Shown in pieces: positions 16,416 through 26,291 of a DNA stretch of 64,000 nt. The stretch is from Algoriphagus lutimaris (GTDB lineage: Bacteria > Bacteroidota > Bacteroidia > Cytophagales > Cyclobacteriaceae). The stretch is from NCBI RefSeq assembly GCF_017051705.1, contig NZ_JAFIDJ010000001.1, forward strand, positions 682,001 to 746,000, written 5' to 3'. The position numbers were made by a program, and so were the translations under genes. The notes under the pieces were generated by a model. The model saw only the letters and a list, made by a program, of their open reading frames with translations, made no database searches and was not told the DNA's origin. Within the stretch, counting starts at the first letter, position 1, and each line of letters starts with the position of its first letter.

Positions 16416-17587
16416 TTTGATTTGTTGTACAATAATGCGGCTTCTACTCCTCTGATTTCTGCGAGGCCTTTGAGTCTCCCAATGGCAGAATAACCAGCGT
16501 TGGTCTTTTTGTTTAGATCATCTAACATTTGATGTCCATGGTCTGGTCTCATCGGCAGGGATTTGCCTCTTTTTTCCTGAACCTTAAGGATTTCATCAAT
16601 AACTGCTACCATTGGAACATTTCCGTCCAAATGATTATCCTCAAAGAAATCCCCATTTTCTTTTCTTCTGGTACTTCTCAAATGGATAAAATGGATATGA
16701 TCCCCGAATTCAGCGACCATTGCTGGAAGGTCATTGTCCGCTCTCACTCCATAAGAACCGGTACAAAAGGTAAAACCATTGTAAGGGCTTGGTTGATCTG
16801 TGATCAATCTTCTTGCATCTGAAGCGACAGATACCACTCTAGGAAGACCAAAAAGTGGGAATGGAGGGTCGTCAGGGTGAATCGCTAAATACACTTTATT
16901 TTCTTCAGCCACCGGCACAATTTCATCTAAGAATAACTTGAGGTGTTCGGCTAACTTGGGGGCATCAATACCGGCGTAGGTTTCCAGCATAGCCTTGAAT
17001 TCTTCGAGCGTATAGCCGATCTCCGAACCAGGAAGTCCTTTTAATATATTGTCGATGATCAATTGGTGCTTTTCAGGGCTCAAGGCATCATAATATGCTT
17101 TGATCTCTTGGATTTCTTCTGAGGAATATTCGGCCTCTGCACCTTCTCTTTTAAGAATAAACAAGTCAAATGCCTGAACTGCTTTTTTCTCAAATAACAA
17201 AGCCTTCGCCCCATTGGGAAGGGTATGGAATAAGTCGGTTCTGGTCCAATCAAGAATAGGCATGAAGTTATAACATACCGTATGAATCCCTACAGAAGCC
17301 AGATTTCGAATACTTTGCTTATAGTTTTCAATGAGCTCTTTAAAATTTCCCGTTCTGGTTTTTATTAACTCATGAACTGGGATAGATTCAACTACTGACC
17401 AGGTTAGACCTGCTTTTTCAATAATGTCTTTTCTTTTTTGAATTTCTTCGATTGTCCAAACTTCACCATTTGGAATATGATGCAAGGCGGTGACAATTCC
17501 AGAAGCTCCTGATTGAAGAATGTCTTGAAGACTTACAGGGTCATTTGGGCCATACCAACGCATGGTTTGCTCCATTTTATAGGCCAT
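16412..17587 (-). CDS. uxuA: Mannonate dehydratase
   Basis: This TIM-barrel enzyme dehydrates D-mannonate to 2-keto-3-deoxy-gluconate. The 391-residue protein begins [24 protein letters not shown], as UxuA proteins do, and has [34 protein letters not shown] and MRPDHGHQM, the metal and substrate residues of the family. The first Met (MAYKMEQ) may add four residues. It lies 78 bp downstream of the SDR-type oxidoreductase gene and overlaps the acetyltransferase gene by four bases. With uxaC and the SDR it forms the complete glucuronate to KDG route; KDG kinase and aldolase are not in this window. Confidence 0.95.
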   Translation of the reverse strand: MAYKMEQTMRWYGPNDPVSLQDILQSGASGIVTALHHIPNGEVWTIEEIQKRKDIIEKAGLTWSVVESIPVHELIKTRTGNFKELIENYKQSIRNLASVGIHTVCYNFMPILDWTRTDLFHTLPNGAKALLFEKKAVQAFDLFILKREGAEAEYSSEEIQEIKAYYDALSPEKHQLIIDNILKGLPGSEIGYTLEEFKAMLETYAGIDAPKLAEHLKLFLDEIVPVAEENKVYLAIHPDDPPFPLFGLPRVVSVASDARRLITDQPSPYNGFTFCTGSYGVRADNDLPAMVAEFGDHIHFIHLRSTRRKENGDFFEDNHLDGNVPMVAVIDEILKVQEKRGKSLPMRPDHGHQMLDDLNKKTNAGYSAIGRLKGLAEIRGVEAALLYNKSK

Positions 17588-17665
17588 AAAACTGAGGGTT
17601 ATATGTTAATACTTGGTATTTAGAGTTAGATAATTTGCACAATTGGCGAATCTTTTACTATTTCT

Positions 17666-18484
17666 TTAAACTCCTGAATAGGCACTGAAACCTCCATCCA
17701 CAGGTATAATGGTTCCAGTTACAAATTCAGACGCATCACTACAAAGCCACTGTAGGGCTCCCAACAAATCCTCAGGCTTTCCAAATCTTGCCATTGGCGT
17801 ATGTGTTTTTATTTGATTTCCTCGCTGTGTAAGACTTCCGTCTGTTTCCGTTAACAAGGTTTTGTTTTGCTCTGTTAAGAAAAATCCCGGAGCGATCGCG
17901 TTGACTCTAAAACCTGCTCCATGTTTGGAGCAGAGTTCTACCGCCATAAATTTTGTGAAATTGTCGATAGCCGCTTTGGCAGAGGCATAGCCTAATACTC
18001 TTGTCATAGGTCTCGTTGCAGCCATGGAGCTAATATTAAGGATGTTCCCTTTATTTTTATTTAGCATTAATGGCAACAGTGCTTTGGTGGGAAGTACAGT
18101 TCCTAAGTAATTTAAATCCATTACTTTTTTCAAAGAATTGGTGTCTAAATCCAAAAAGCTTTGATCAGGAGTGATGACTGCTCCAGGCATATTACCTCCT
18201 GCGGCATTGATTAATATGTCTATATAGCCATGATCTGCTTCAATTTGGGCAACGATACCCGTAAGGTCAGTTTCATTGGTTACATCCGCTATATAGCCCC
18301 AGGCACTTCCTCCTTCGCTTTTCACTTCAGCTACCAATTCATCTACTTTAGCCGGAGTCCTGCCAATTACTAAAAGGTCAGCCCCTTCTTTAGCCAAGTG
18401 AATACTCATGGTTTTGCCTAATACTCCAGTTGCTCCAGAGAAAGCTATTTTTTTTCCTTGCAAGGAAAATATGGTGTTACTCAT
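17666..18484 (-). CDS. uxuB: D-mannonate oxidoreductase, SDR type (UxuB role)
   Basis: A 272-residue classical short-chain dehydrogenase. The cofactor motif GATGVLGK is near residues 17-24, NAAGG near 93, and the catalytic Tyr166 and Lys170 are in GYASAKAA. The C-terminal GTIIPVDGGFSAYSGV is typical. Because it sits two bases from uxaC and before uxuA, it very likely reduces D-fructuronate to D-mannonate. This is the SDR-type enzyme known from Bacillus (YjmF) rather than the polyol-dehydrogenase-type UxuB of E. coli. The assignment of substrate comes from operon position; by sequence alone gluconate 5-dehydrogenase would also fit. Confidence 0.87.
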   Translation of the reverse strand: MSNTIFSLQGKKIAFSGATGVLGKTMSIHLAKEGADLLVIGRTPAKVDELVAEVKSEGGSAWGYIADVTNETDLTGIVAQIEADHGYIDILINAAGGNMPGAVITPDQSFLDLDTNSLKKVMDLNYLGTVLPTKALLPLMLNKNKGNILNISSMAATRPMTRVLGYASAKAAIDNFTKFMAVELCSKHGAGFRVNAIAPGFFLTEQNKTLLTETDGSLTQRGNQIKTHTPMARFGKPEDLLGALQWLCSDASEFVTGTIIPVDGGFSAYSGV

Positions 18485-18486
18485 AT

Positions 18487-19932
18487 TTAATAATTGATGT
18501 TATTTGGATGGAAGTCAAAGTAATTCTTGGCATTTTTATAACAAATATCTTCAATGATTTTACCAAGCCATGCTTCATCCCATGGTAATTCTCCGTTCTC
18601 AACATCCTTTCCAAATAGATTACATAATATTCTTCTGAAGTATTCATGTCTAGGAAAGGATAGGAAACTTCTTGAATCAGTCAACATGCCAATAAAGCAA
18701 CTGACCAAGCCCATATTGGAAAGGGTATTGATTTGTTTTTCCATCCCATCTTTCTGATCCATGTACCACCAACCTGAACCGAATTGAATCTTTCCCTTGA
18801 TAGAACCATCGTTGAAGTTACCTATCATTGTTGCCAAGACTTCATTGTCTCTAGGGTTAAGGTTATACAGAATTGTTCTTGAAAGTTGGTCTGTAGAGTC
18901 CAAAGCATTGAGGTATTTAGCCAAGGATTTTGCTTGATCAAAATCACCAATTGAATCAAAGCCAGTATCTGGACCTAGCACTTGAAGCATTCTAGTATTG
19001 GTGTTTCTTAATGCACCTAAGTGAAATTGCTGAACCCAGCCTTTGGCATGATACATTTTTGAAAGCTCTTTTAATACTCGGTATTTGAAGAAACTTACCT
19101 GCTCTGGAAGAAGAGTGTTTCCATAGCGAAGCATTTCTAATAATCCATCCATATCATAGGAAAGATCATTTTCGAAATAAGAAAGTTGTTCTAGTCCATG
19201 ATCTGATACTCTGCACCCTCTATCATGGAAATATTGTACTCTTATTTCCAAGGCCTGAATCAATTCTTCAAAACTATAAATCAACTTACCTATAGTTAAT
19301 TCTCCCAGTTTGAGAAGGTATTGATTGTAAGTTTCTAAATTTTCTACAGCGTATGCTTTATCCGGACGAAATGCGGGATACAAATCCAAATCGTTTTCTT
19401 TTTTACTGAATTGTACATGTTCTTCCAAGGTGTCAGTGGGATCGTCTGTAGAACACACCGTTTCAACATTCATTTTCTTCAGAAGAGAGCATGTAGAGAA
19501 ATCCTGACCTTGTAGCATTTCTGTTGTTTGATCATATATTCTATCCGCATTTTCACCTGTGAGCAATTCCTCTATTCCAAAATATCGCTTTAGTTCTAAA
19601 TGAGTCCAATGGTACAAAGGATTCCTTAGGGTGTAAGGGACAGTTTCAGCCCATTTTTGGAACTTTTCCCGGTCAGTAGCATCTCCCGTGATATATTTTT
19701 CAGAAATTCCAAGTGTCCTCATTGCCCTCCATTTGTAATGGTCTCCAGCTAACCATATTTTTGAAATATTTTCAAAGGTTTGATTAGAATTAATTTGGCT
19801 AGGAGGGAGGTGATTATGATAATCTATGATGGGTTGATTTTTAGCATACGTATGATAAAGTATACTAGCATACTTATTTTGTAAAAGAAAATCTTCTGAC
19901 AAGAATGCATGTTGAGTTTCTATTGTTTGCAT
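18487..19932 (-). CDS. uxaC: Glucuronate isomerase
   Basis: The enzyme interconverts D-glucuronate and D-fructuronate (and galacturonate and tagaturonate), the entry step of hexuronate catabolism. The 481-residue protein matches the family length and shows the metal-dependent amidohydrolase-like fold: IIDYHNHLPP near the N-terminus, CSTDDPTD, FRPDKA, FHLGALRNTN, and MLTDSRSFLSFPRHEYFRR near the C-terminus. It is the first gene of a minus-strand operon uxaC-uxuB-uxuA-acetyltransferase, divergent from the LacI regulator. A LacI-type palindrome lies 78-91 bp upstream of its start. Confidence 0.95.
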   Translation of the reverse strand: MQTIETQHAFLSEDFLLQNKYASILYHTYAKNQPIIDYHNHLPPSQINSNQTFENISKIWLAGDHYKWRAMRTLGISEKYITGDATDREKFQKWAETVPYTLRNPLYHWTHLELKRYFGIEELLTGENADRIYDQTTEMLQGQDFSTCSLLKKMNVETVCSTDDPTDTLEEHVQFSKKENDLDLYPAFRPDKAYAVENLETYNQYLLKLGELTIGKLIYSFEELIQALEIRVQYFHDRGCRVSDHGLEQLSYFENDLSYDMDGLLEMLRYGNTLLPEQVSFFKYRVLKELSKMYHAKGWVQQFHLGALRNTNTRMLQVLGPDTGFDSIGDFDQAKSLAKYLNALDSTDQLSRTILYNLNPRDNEVLATMIGNFNDGSIKGKIQFGSGWWYMDQKDGMEKQINTLSNMGLVSCFIGMLTDSRSFLSFPRHEYFRRILCNLFGKDVENGELPWDEAWLGKIIEDICYKNAKNYFDFHPNNINY

Positions 19933-20009
19933 AAGCTGAGGTGCTCGATCCTTAGAAGTTAAAAACGTTTCAATTTACCTTGATTTACGACCAAATTCGG
20001 AAGAAAATA

Positions 20010-20023
20010 CGCAATCGTTTTCG
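20010..20023. promoter_or_regulatory. LacI-family operator between uxaC and lacI
   Basis: CGCAATCGTTTTCG matches the perfect palindrome CGCAATCGATTGCG found before susC at 12 of 14 positions. It lies in the divergent intergenic region, so the LacI protein encoded at 20110 could control both the uxaC operon and itself. Confidence 0.65.
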
Positions 20024-20109
20024 ATTTTATATGAGTGGAATAGGGGGAATACCATGGAACCTTTGTAATTTATCAGCCAATTTCTATTAACCCAAAAAAA
20101 ATCTAAAGG

Positions 20110-21132
20110 ATGGTTTCCGGTATAAGTCTAAAGGAGCTGGCTGCTGAGCTTAATCTAGCACCCTCTACGGTTTCGAGAGCTTTGAATGATAGCTACGAAA
20201 TCAGTGAGCAGACCAAGAAAAAGGTCTTAAGTATGGCTGAAAAGCTGAACTATCATCCCAATCCTTTTGCAAGGAGTCTAAGGGAAAATAAAAGCAAAAC
20301 TATAGCAGTAATTATTCCTGAGAGAATCAACAATTTCTTTGCTCAAGTAATTGATGGAATTGAGTCGATTACGCAGGAACATGGATATCATCTATTGGTA
20401 TATTGTACCCACGAAGATGTGGAAAGAGAGAAAAAGATTGTCTCGGTTTTATTGAATGGAAGAGCTGATGCCATAGTCATGTCGGTTTCAAGTCAAACGA
20501 GTGATATTTCACATCTTAGAAAATTGTACGATAGAGGCTTGCCCATCTTATTTTTTGATAGAATCTGTAGTGAAATACCTACCACAAAATTTATCACTAA
20601 CGATTATCAAAGCACATTAGAAGCGACAAGACATTTGATTCAGCAGGGGTGTAAACGTCCTGCATTTTTAATGCTTTCGGAGGATATATCTATCACTAAA
20701 GAGAGACATCGAGGTTTTCTTGCTGCCTTGAAAGAGGCGGGGATTGAGCATAATCCTGAATTCAGTAAAGTTTGTTGTCAAAAAGAGGAACGGAATATAG
20801 AGATTCTTAAAGAACTTTTATCTAAAGAAAATAGGCCAGATGGCATCTTGGCATCGGTAGAGAAATTGGCCTTGGCCACCTATCAAGCGGCTAAAAAGGC
20901 CAATGTGAGAATTCCAGAAGATTTAAAAGTGATCAGTTTTTCAAATATGGGGATTGCAGGATTGTTAAACCCTTCTTTGACCACCATTTCCCAACCAGCT
21001 TGCTGTATAGGGGAGGAATGTGCCAAAATCCTGATGAAAAAATTGACCAAGGTCAATCAACCTGATTTGCCAAATGAAGTGATTACCTTTCCTTCCAAGC
21101 TTACCATTCGTGCATCTACGATGGCAGAATAA
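20110..21132 (+). CDS. LacI-family transcriptional regulator
   Basis: A 340-residue LacI/GalR repressor. The N-terminal helix-turn-helix reads ISLKELAAELNLAPSTVSRALN at 5-26, followed by the hinge HPNPFARSLRENKSKTIAVI and a periplasmic-binding-protein-like effector domain ending in TTISQPACCIGEECAKILMKKL. It is divergent from uxaC with a LacI-type operator between them, and similar operators precede susC and the DUF1080 gene, so it is the likely regulator of the whole uronate region. The inducer is probably a uronate or KDG-related intermediate (inference). It ends at a strong bidirectional terminator shared with susD. Confidence 0.9.
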   Translation: MVSGISLKELAAELNLAPSTVSRALNDSYEISEQTKKKVLSMAEKLNYHPNPFARSLRENKSKTIAVIIPERINNFFAQVIDGIESITQEHGYHLLVYCTHEDVEREKKIVSVLLNGRADAIVMSVSSQTSDISHLRKLYDRGLPILFFDRICSEIPTTKFITNDYQSTLEATRHLIQQGCKRPAFLMLSEDISITKERHRGFLAALKEAGIEHNPEFSKVCCQKEERNIEILKELLSKENRPDGILASVEKLALATYQAAKKANVRIPEDLKVISFSNMGIAGLLNPSLTTISQPACCIGEECAKILMKKLTKVNQPDLPNEVITFPSKLTIRASTMAE

Positions 21133-21160
21133 TTCTAGTTATGAATAAATCAGTCCATAA

Positions 21161-21192
21161 AAAAAGCTGTTTCGAATTCGAAACAGCTTTTT
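21161..21192. terminator. Bidirectional terminator
   Basis: A perfect 16+16 base palindrome, AAAAAGCTGTTTCGAA joined to its complement, with A and T tracts at both ends. It separates the convergent lacI and susCD units. Confidence 0.9.
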
Positions 21193-21214
21193 GCATTAAC
21201 AACCCTATCAACAA

Positions 21215-22885
21215 TTAATAACCTGGGTTTTGAGGGAATGCACTTGCATTGCCTTCCGCTCTATCAATTTGGTTTTGAGGAATCGGTCTCAACACATGGA
21301 AATCTTGAATATTGGGAGCCCCTTGAGGATTATAAGCTCGCACTCTTTCAACCAAAATCCCCCATCTTTTTAGATCCAACCATCTGCTTTGCTCTCCAAG
21401 TAATTCTCTTTCTCTTTCTTCAGTGATGAACTCAAAGGTCAATTCAGATTCGGAAATTTCCATTGCTGCTTCTTTCCCTGGGAAAGCTGCTCTTCTTCGG
21501 ACCATATTGATGTTTTCAGTAGCAGCAGCTATTTTACCTTGACGGAATTGAGCTTCAGCTAACATAAGGTAGGTGTCAGCCAATCTAAAAGCGATATAAT
21601 CTCTACCTCCAGCAAATTGAGTTCTATCCGCTCTTCCTGGATCCTTATGCTTTTTTAGACCTGGGAATAATCTTTCTGTATATAATTCAGGAGTCAGAAC
21701 TTGATATGGATATTTTGCACGCTCAGATTCTGACATATTATAACCTGGTAACCATATCGTGGTATCACCAGCAGCAAAAGTTACGGTCTCTTTTGATTTA
21801 TCAAACGTCGTGTTATACGTGCCTGGTTTATTTGACTGGAAGAAATCAACAAAGGAGTTTTTATAGCGTGAATCATTCTCCCGGTCACCGAAAATCACAT
21901 TTAATGTATAATCCGTTGGTCTAAATCTTTTGAATGGACGACCATTAAAAACGTCTCTTTGCATTCCAGGCTGAACATCATATTCCATTAAGAAAAACAC
22001 ATGCGAGTTATTACCCCCACCTGTTGTTAATGGGTCATAGGTATATTGAGTAGACCAGATTACCTCCTCATTAATTTCATTTCCAAAGGCATGAACATCT
22101 CCAAAATTAGGTAATAAAGCGAATCCATAATTGTCAATCACACTTTGGAATAAAGTCTCAGCTTTTGCATAGTCAGAGGCCTCTCCTGCTTCTGAAGTTG
22201 CTTTGGTTAAGTAAACTCTTCCCAACAAGTGTTCTGCAGCAGGCTTTGTTGCTCTACCATAATCAGAGGATTTTGCTTTTGCTTCGAGATTAGGTATTGC
22301 TTCTTCTAAATCTTGGATGATTGCAGAATATACTGCTGCAACCGATGCTCTTGTCACCTCTTTGGTAGGAACAGATGTTTCAGAAAGTTGTAAGTCCACT
22401 CCACCAAATAATTGAACCAAGATGAAGTAATGATGTGCTCTAATGAACTTCGCCTCAGAAATTCTTTGTAACAACACTTCTTGAGGCACTCCTGTTACTT
22501 CTGCAGATCTATCAATTACTGCATTACAAGTGTTGATTCCTGAGTAAAACTCATCCCACAATTGCCGTACATGACCATTTTGAGAGTCAAACTGGTTTGT
22601 GTACGTGTTCATGAATTTCCAGGAACCATCAGCCCCGTTGGTGTAGGAGTCTGTACCGAAAATGGTGAAGTTATTTCCTCTTTCAGTACCGTACCAAGCT
22701 CGCATGGTGCTATACGCTGCATTTACCCCGTCATTTAAACCTTTTGGTGTACTGAGATAATCATTCCCAATTTGCGATACAACATCCTCGTCTAGAAATC
22801 CGCTACAAGCAGACATGGCTGATATCCCAATGAGGAGGGCTGTAGATTTAGCCCAGGTGTTTAATTTTATTGCTAATTTTTTCAT
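21215..22885 (-). CDS. SusD/RagB-family outer-membrane glycan-binding lipoprotein
   Basis: A 556-residue SusD-like protein that caps the SusC pore and binds the incoming saccharide. The signal sequence ends in the lipobox MSACS, and the mature protein contains the TPR-like helical region (RAHHYFILVQLFGGVDL) and the C-terminal domain FRLADTYLMLAEAQFRQGKI, EERERELLGEQSRWLDLKRWG and LRPIPQNQIDRAEGN, all classical SusD features. It follows susC with 6 bp between genes. Ligand specificity is not readable from sequence; the genomic context points to uronic-acid-containing glycans or glucuronides. Confidence 0.95.
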   Translation of the reverse strand: MKKLAIKLNTWAKSTALLIGISAMSACSGFLDEDVVSQIGNDYLSTPKGLNDGVNAAYSTMRAWYGTERGNNFTIFGTDSYTNGADGSWKFMNTYTNQFDSQNGHVRQLWDEFYSGINTCNAVIDRSAEVTGVPQEVLLQRISEAKFIRAHHYFILVQLFGGVDLQLSETSVPTKEVTRASVAAVYSAIIQDLEEAIPNLEAKAKSSDYGRATKPAAEHLLGRVYLTKATSEAGEASDYAKAETLFQSVIDNYGFALLPNFGDVHAFGNEINEEVIWSTQYTYDPLTTGGGNNSHVFFLMEYDVQPGMQRDVFNGRPFKRFRPTDYTLNVIFGDRENDSRYKNSFVDFFQSNKPGTYNTTFDKSKETVTFAAGDTTIWLPGYNMSESERAKYPYQVLTPELYTERLFPGLKKHKDPGRADRTQFAGGRDYIAFRLADTYLMLAEAQFRQGKIAAATENINMVRRRAAFPGKEAAMEISESELTFEFITEERERELLGEQSRWLDLKRWGILVERVRAYNPQGAPNIQDFHVLRPIPQNQIDRAEGNASAFPQNPGY

Positions 22886-22891
22886 TATCGA

Positions 22892-25800
22892 TTAGAATTT
22901 TGCATTAATACCAAATGTGAAAGAAGTAACTGCAGGAGAGACGTTGGAATTTACTGTTCCTGCCGCAACGCCTTGTTCTCCATCCATAAACACTTCTGGA
23001 TCAATTCCTTTGTACTTGGATCTATATTCAGCAAAAATGAATGGTTGTTGAATACTAGTATAGATTCTAAGGCTTTGAAATCCGATTTTACTTACAACTT
23101 CAGGTGTGAAATTGTAACCGAAATTGATGTTTCTCACTTTGATAAAGGATCCATCAAAATATTGCATTGAGCTTGCATATTTTGCACTTTCTTGGTTCAC
23201 ATTTGGTCGAGGGAACTCGTTGGTTGGATTGTCAGGAGTCCAATAATCCACATCCAAGTTGTTATATCTACCCGCTAAAGTATTGTTACTAGTGTGGAAT
23301 TGAGAACGGATCATAAATCCGAATCTACCATATAGGAAGAAGGAAAGGTCAAAACCTTTATAAGTAAATCGGTTAGTCATACCCAATGCAAAATCAGGTA
23401 CCACAGAACCTAAGAATTGTCTGTCATCTGCATTGATTTTGCCATCTCCATTGACGTCTTCAATCTTGATTTCACCTGGTTTGTCCCCAAATGAAGTCGC
23501 TAAATCAGTTTCTGACAATTGCCAAATCCCAATTTTATTCCAATCATAAAAGATGGTCAAAGGTTGACCAATGAATCTTCCTGCAGAAATATCATCTCCA
23601 TTTGGTAAGGAAATGATTTCTTCACGGTTTCTGTTGAAAATGAAGTCAGTTGACCACATGAAATCACCTTTTTCGATGTTCAAAGTAGAGAGGGTTAATT
23701 CTAAACCTCGGTTTTGAGTCTCACCGATATTGGTGGTAAATCCTCCAAATCCTGTGGAATTTGGAAGTGGTTGTGGAGCAAGCAAATCAGAAGTATTAGT
23801 GATGTAATATTCCAATGAACCAAATACTCTACTCTTCCAAAGAGCAAAATCTAAACCTAGGTTAAAAGTCGTTGAAGATTCCCATCTCAAGTCTGGATTA
23901 CCAATGGTATTTGGTCTGTATCCAAAAGCAGCTGTATTGTCAAAAGCATAGGATGTTCTTCCTAACAATGCCTGAGTTTGATATGGGTTGATCGCTTGGT
24001 TACCGATGGATCCATATGATGCTCTAAACTTCAATTGATCTACTGTTGATGAATTTTGCATAAAGCTTTCTGAATGGATATTCCAACCCAGAGCTACAGA
24101 AGGGAAATAACCAAACTTGTTGTTTTCACCAAATCTAGAGCTACCGTCAGCTCTCAACGTCGCGGTCAAAAGGTACTTGTTTTTGAAATCGTAATTTACT
24201 CTTCCCATAAAAGACATCAGAGCCCATTCTCTCAAATTGGTATTAGCGCCAGTAATTAAAGAAGCATCACCAAGTCTATGAAATAATTGAGATTCTGCAG
24301 GAATACCTTGAACACTTACCGTAGTTTGTTCAAAACGGTCCTTTTGAATAGACTGGAGTGCAGTAATATTCAAGTTATGTTTTTCATTAAAGGTCTTGGT
24401 ATAAGTTAGGATGTTCTCCAAAGTATAGTTGAACGTGAATTGATCATTCACACTACCTGTAGCATCACCACCACGTCTTGCATTCGTTTGGGATCCAGTG
24501 AATCTTCCTGCTCTACTAATGGTGATATCTGGACCAAATACCAACCTGTAATTTAAGCCAGGAATGATTTCATAATTAGCGAAGATGCTATTGAAGATTC
24601 TGTAATTTTTGGTCAAATCCTGTTGAGCACCTGGTACAATTTCAGCGAATGGGTTGGTTCTTAAACCATCTGAAGTGGGTAAGAAGATGATGTTTCCTTC
24701 GTCATCAAATGGCTTGCCCAATGGATTTTCTGCTAAAGCACCTCCAAGTGGGTTGAAGTTTGCGCCATTTCTCTCACTAAAGGAAACCAAGGTAGAGGTA
24801 CCAAATTTGATTTTCTTATTGATAGAATGGTCAATATTTGCTCTGAAAGTATATCGCGTATAATCTTGATTTTTAATGACACCTTTATCATTAAAGTAGT
24901 TGGCAGAAACAAAGAAGGTGGTTTTATCAGAACCTCCACTTACACCAACTTGATGACTTTGAATAGCTCCATTTCTTAATAAGCCACCTACATAATCAGT
25001 ACTTCTACCTAAAGAGATACCCTCTAATTCAACAGGCTCAAATAAAGACTCATCAGCCTGTGGAGTGGCAGGTCCATCAGGGTATTCTCCACTGGCTCTT
25101 CTGGATTCTCTCTTGTATTCTGCGAATTCAGATCCATTGAAGACATCAATTCTTCCCAATTCTTTGTTTACACCATAATAGGAATCAACGGAAACGATTG
25201 TTTTTCCTCTATTCCCTCTTTTTGTGGTGATCAATACCACACCATTTGATCCTCTGGAACCATAAATAGCAGTTGCAGATGCATCTTTTAAGACTTCCAT
25301 AGAAGTAATATCCTGAGGGTTGATATCATTTAATCCACCCACTACTGGAATTCCATCAATCACGTACAAAGGTTCATTGGAGGCGTTGAAAGATCTTCTA
25401 CCTCTAATTCTAACCTGTGGGGCTGATCCGGGCTTAGATCCTGGTTGTGTTACATCCACACCTGCAGCTCTCCCTTGTAAAGCTTGTCTCGCGTCTGTAA
25501 TCGGTAATTCCTGGATCTCTTTGGATCCCACAGATGAAATCGCACCTGTCAATTGACTTTTCTTGGCAGTACCGTAACCAACGACTACCACTTCTTCCAA
25601 ATCTGCTAGATCCGGGTCTAGTGTGACATCGATAACTGACTGGTTTCCAACCACTACCTCTGTTGGAGTGTATCCTATAAAGGAAAAAACCAAGGTTTCG
25701 TTACTAGATGCAGCGATCGAATACTTTCCATCTAAATCGGTGGTTGCACCTCTAGTGGTACCTTTTACTAAGATGGTAACTCCTGGTAAGGGGAAACCAG

Positions 25801-25909
25801 TCTCATCAAGAACGGTACCTGTTACTTGAGCTTCTTGCGCAAAAGTGTGAGTAACACCCGAGAGCAAAAGCAGCACTACCATTAGGTAAGTGTAAAATTT
25901 AGGCCTCAT
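22892..25909 (-). CDS. SusC/RagA-family TonB-dependent transporter
   Basis: A 1005-residue outer-membrane transporter. After the signal peptide come a CarboxypepD_reg-like domain (VTGTVLDETGFPLPGVTILV), the TonB box region (DLEEVVVVGYGTAKK), the plug with the SusC signature (PLYVIDGIPV and GSRGSNGVVLITTKRG) and a 22-strand barrel ending in VTSFTFGINAKF. It forms a SusCD pair with the following gene. About 140 bp upstream of the start is a perfect LacI-type palindrome. Its location next to uxaC-uxuA-uxuB suggests uptake of oligo-uronides or glucuronides. Confidence 0.95.
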   Translation of the reverse strand: MRPKFYTYLMVVLLLLSGVTHTFAQEAQVTGTVLDETGFPLPGVTILVKGTTRGATTDLDGKYSIAASSNETLVFSFIGYTPTEVVVGNQSVIDVTLDPDLADLEEVVVVGYGTAKKSQLTGAISSVGSKEIQELPITDARQALQGRAAGVDVTQPGSKPGSAPQVRIRGRRSFNASNEPLYVIDGIPVVGGLNDINPQDITSMEVLKDASATAIYGSRGSNGVVLITTKRGNRGKTIVSVDSYYGVNKELGRIDVFNGSEFAEYKRESRRASGEYPDGPATPQADESLFEPVELEGISLGRSTDYVGGLLRNGAIQSHQVGVSGGSDKTTFFVSANYFNDKGVIKNQDYTRYTFRANIDHSINKKIKFGTSTLVSFSERNGANFNPLGGALAENPLGKPFDDEGNIIFLPTSDGLRTNPFAEIVPGAQQDLTKNYRIFNSIFANYEIIPGLNYRLVFGPDITISRAGRFTGSQTNARRGGDATGSVNDQFTFNYTLENILTYTKTFNEKHNLNITALQSIQKDRFEQTTVSVQGIPAESQLFHRLGDASLITGANTNLREWALMSFMGRVNYDFKNKYLLTATLRADGSSRFGENNKFGYFPSVALGWNIHSESFMQNSSTVDQLKFRASYGSIGNQAINPYQTQALLGRTSYAFDNTAAFGYRPNTIGNPDLRWESSTTFNLGLDFALWKSRVFGSLEYYITNTSDLLAPQPLPNSTGFGGFTTNIGETQNRGLELTLSTLNIEKGDFMWSTDFIFNRNREEIISLPNGDDISAGRFIGQPLTIFYDWNKIGIWQLSETDLATSFGDKPGEIKIEDVNGDGKINADDRQFLGSVVPDFALGMTNRFTYKGFDLSFFLYGRFGFMIRSQFHTSNNTLAGRYNNLDVDYWTPDNPTNEFPRPNVNQESAKYASSMQYFDGSFIKVRNINFGYNFTPEVVSKIGFQSLRIYTSIQQPFIFAEYRSKYKGIDPEVFMDGEQGVAAGTVNSNVSPAVTSFTFGINAKF

Positions 25910-26229
25910 AGTTTTGGGGTTTAAGTTGTTAAAAAGGGTTTAGGAATATCTAGTAACCGTTAGAAAAAAATATCTGTGATTAGTAGAATTAATTATTTTC
26001 AAATTATGGTAAAAAAGGAATGTATTCAAGCATGTATAGTGATACATTTACGCAATCGATTGCGCGATTATAAATGGCAAAAAATCAGGCTCTTGTAATG
26101 AAGATTCGGAATTCAAAAATTAGGTCGATTATTTGTGTTTTTTTTAAATATTGAGTTTAGTTAATGCTTTAATAAAAATTTAAAGTATGTTTTATTGACT
26201 TTTTGATTTAATATAGTTTATACAATAAA
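25910..26229. other. AT-rich intergenic region upstream of susC
   Basis: The stretch contains the LacI-type operator at 26051-26064, described separately, and no open frame or RNA gene that I can support. The terminator of the upstream oxidoreductase operon follows at 26230. The susC promoter must lie in this region on the minus strand, but I see no convincing -33/-7 pair. Confidence 0.6.
26051..26064. promoter_or_regulatory. LacI-family operator upstream of susC
   Basis: CGCAATCGATTGCG is a perfect 14-bp palindrome with the central CG typical of LacI/GalR operators. It is the best of three related sites in the window and lies 142-155 bp upstream of the susC start. Confidence 0.75.
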
Positions 26230-26269
26230 AAACACCTGTTATAAAATATATAAAGTATAACAGGTGTTT
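26230..26269 (-). terminator. Terminator of the oxidoreductase operon
   Basis: AAACACCTGTTATA at 26230-26243 pairs with TATAACAGGTGTTT at 26256-26269. On the minus strand the stem is followed by a T-rich run, placing it 23 bp after the stop of the Gfo/Idh/MocA gene. Confidence 0.85.
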
Positions 26270-26291
26270 AGTAATAATTAAATAAGAGAAT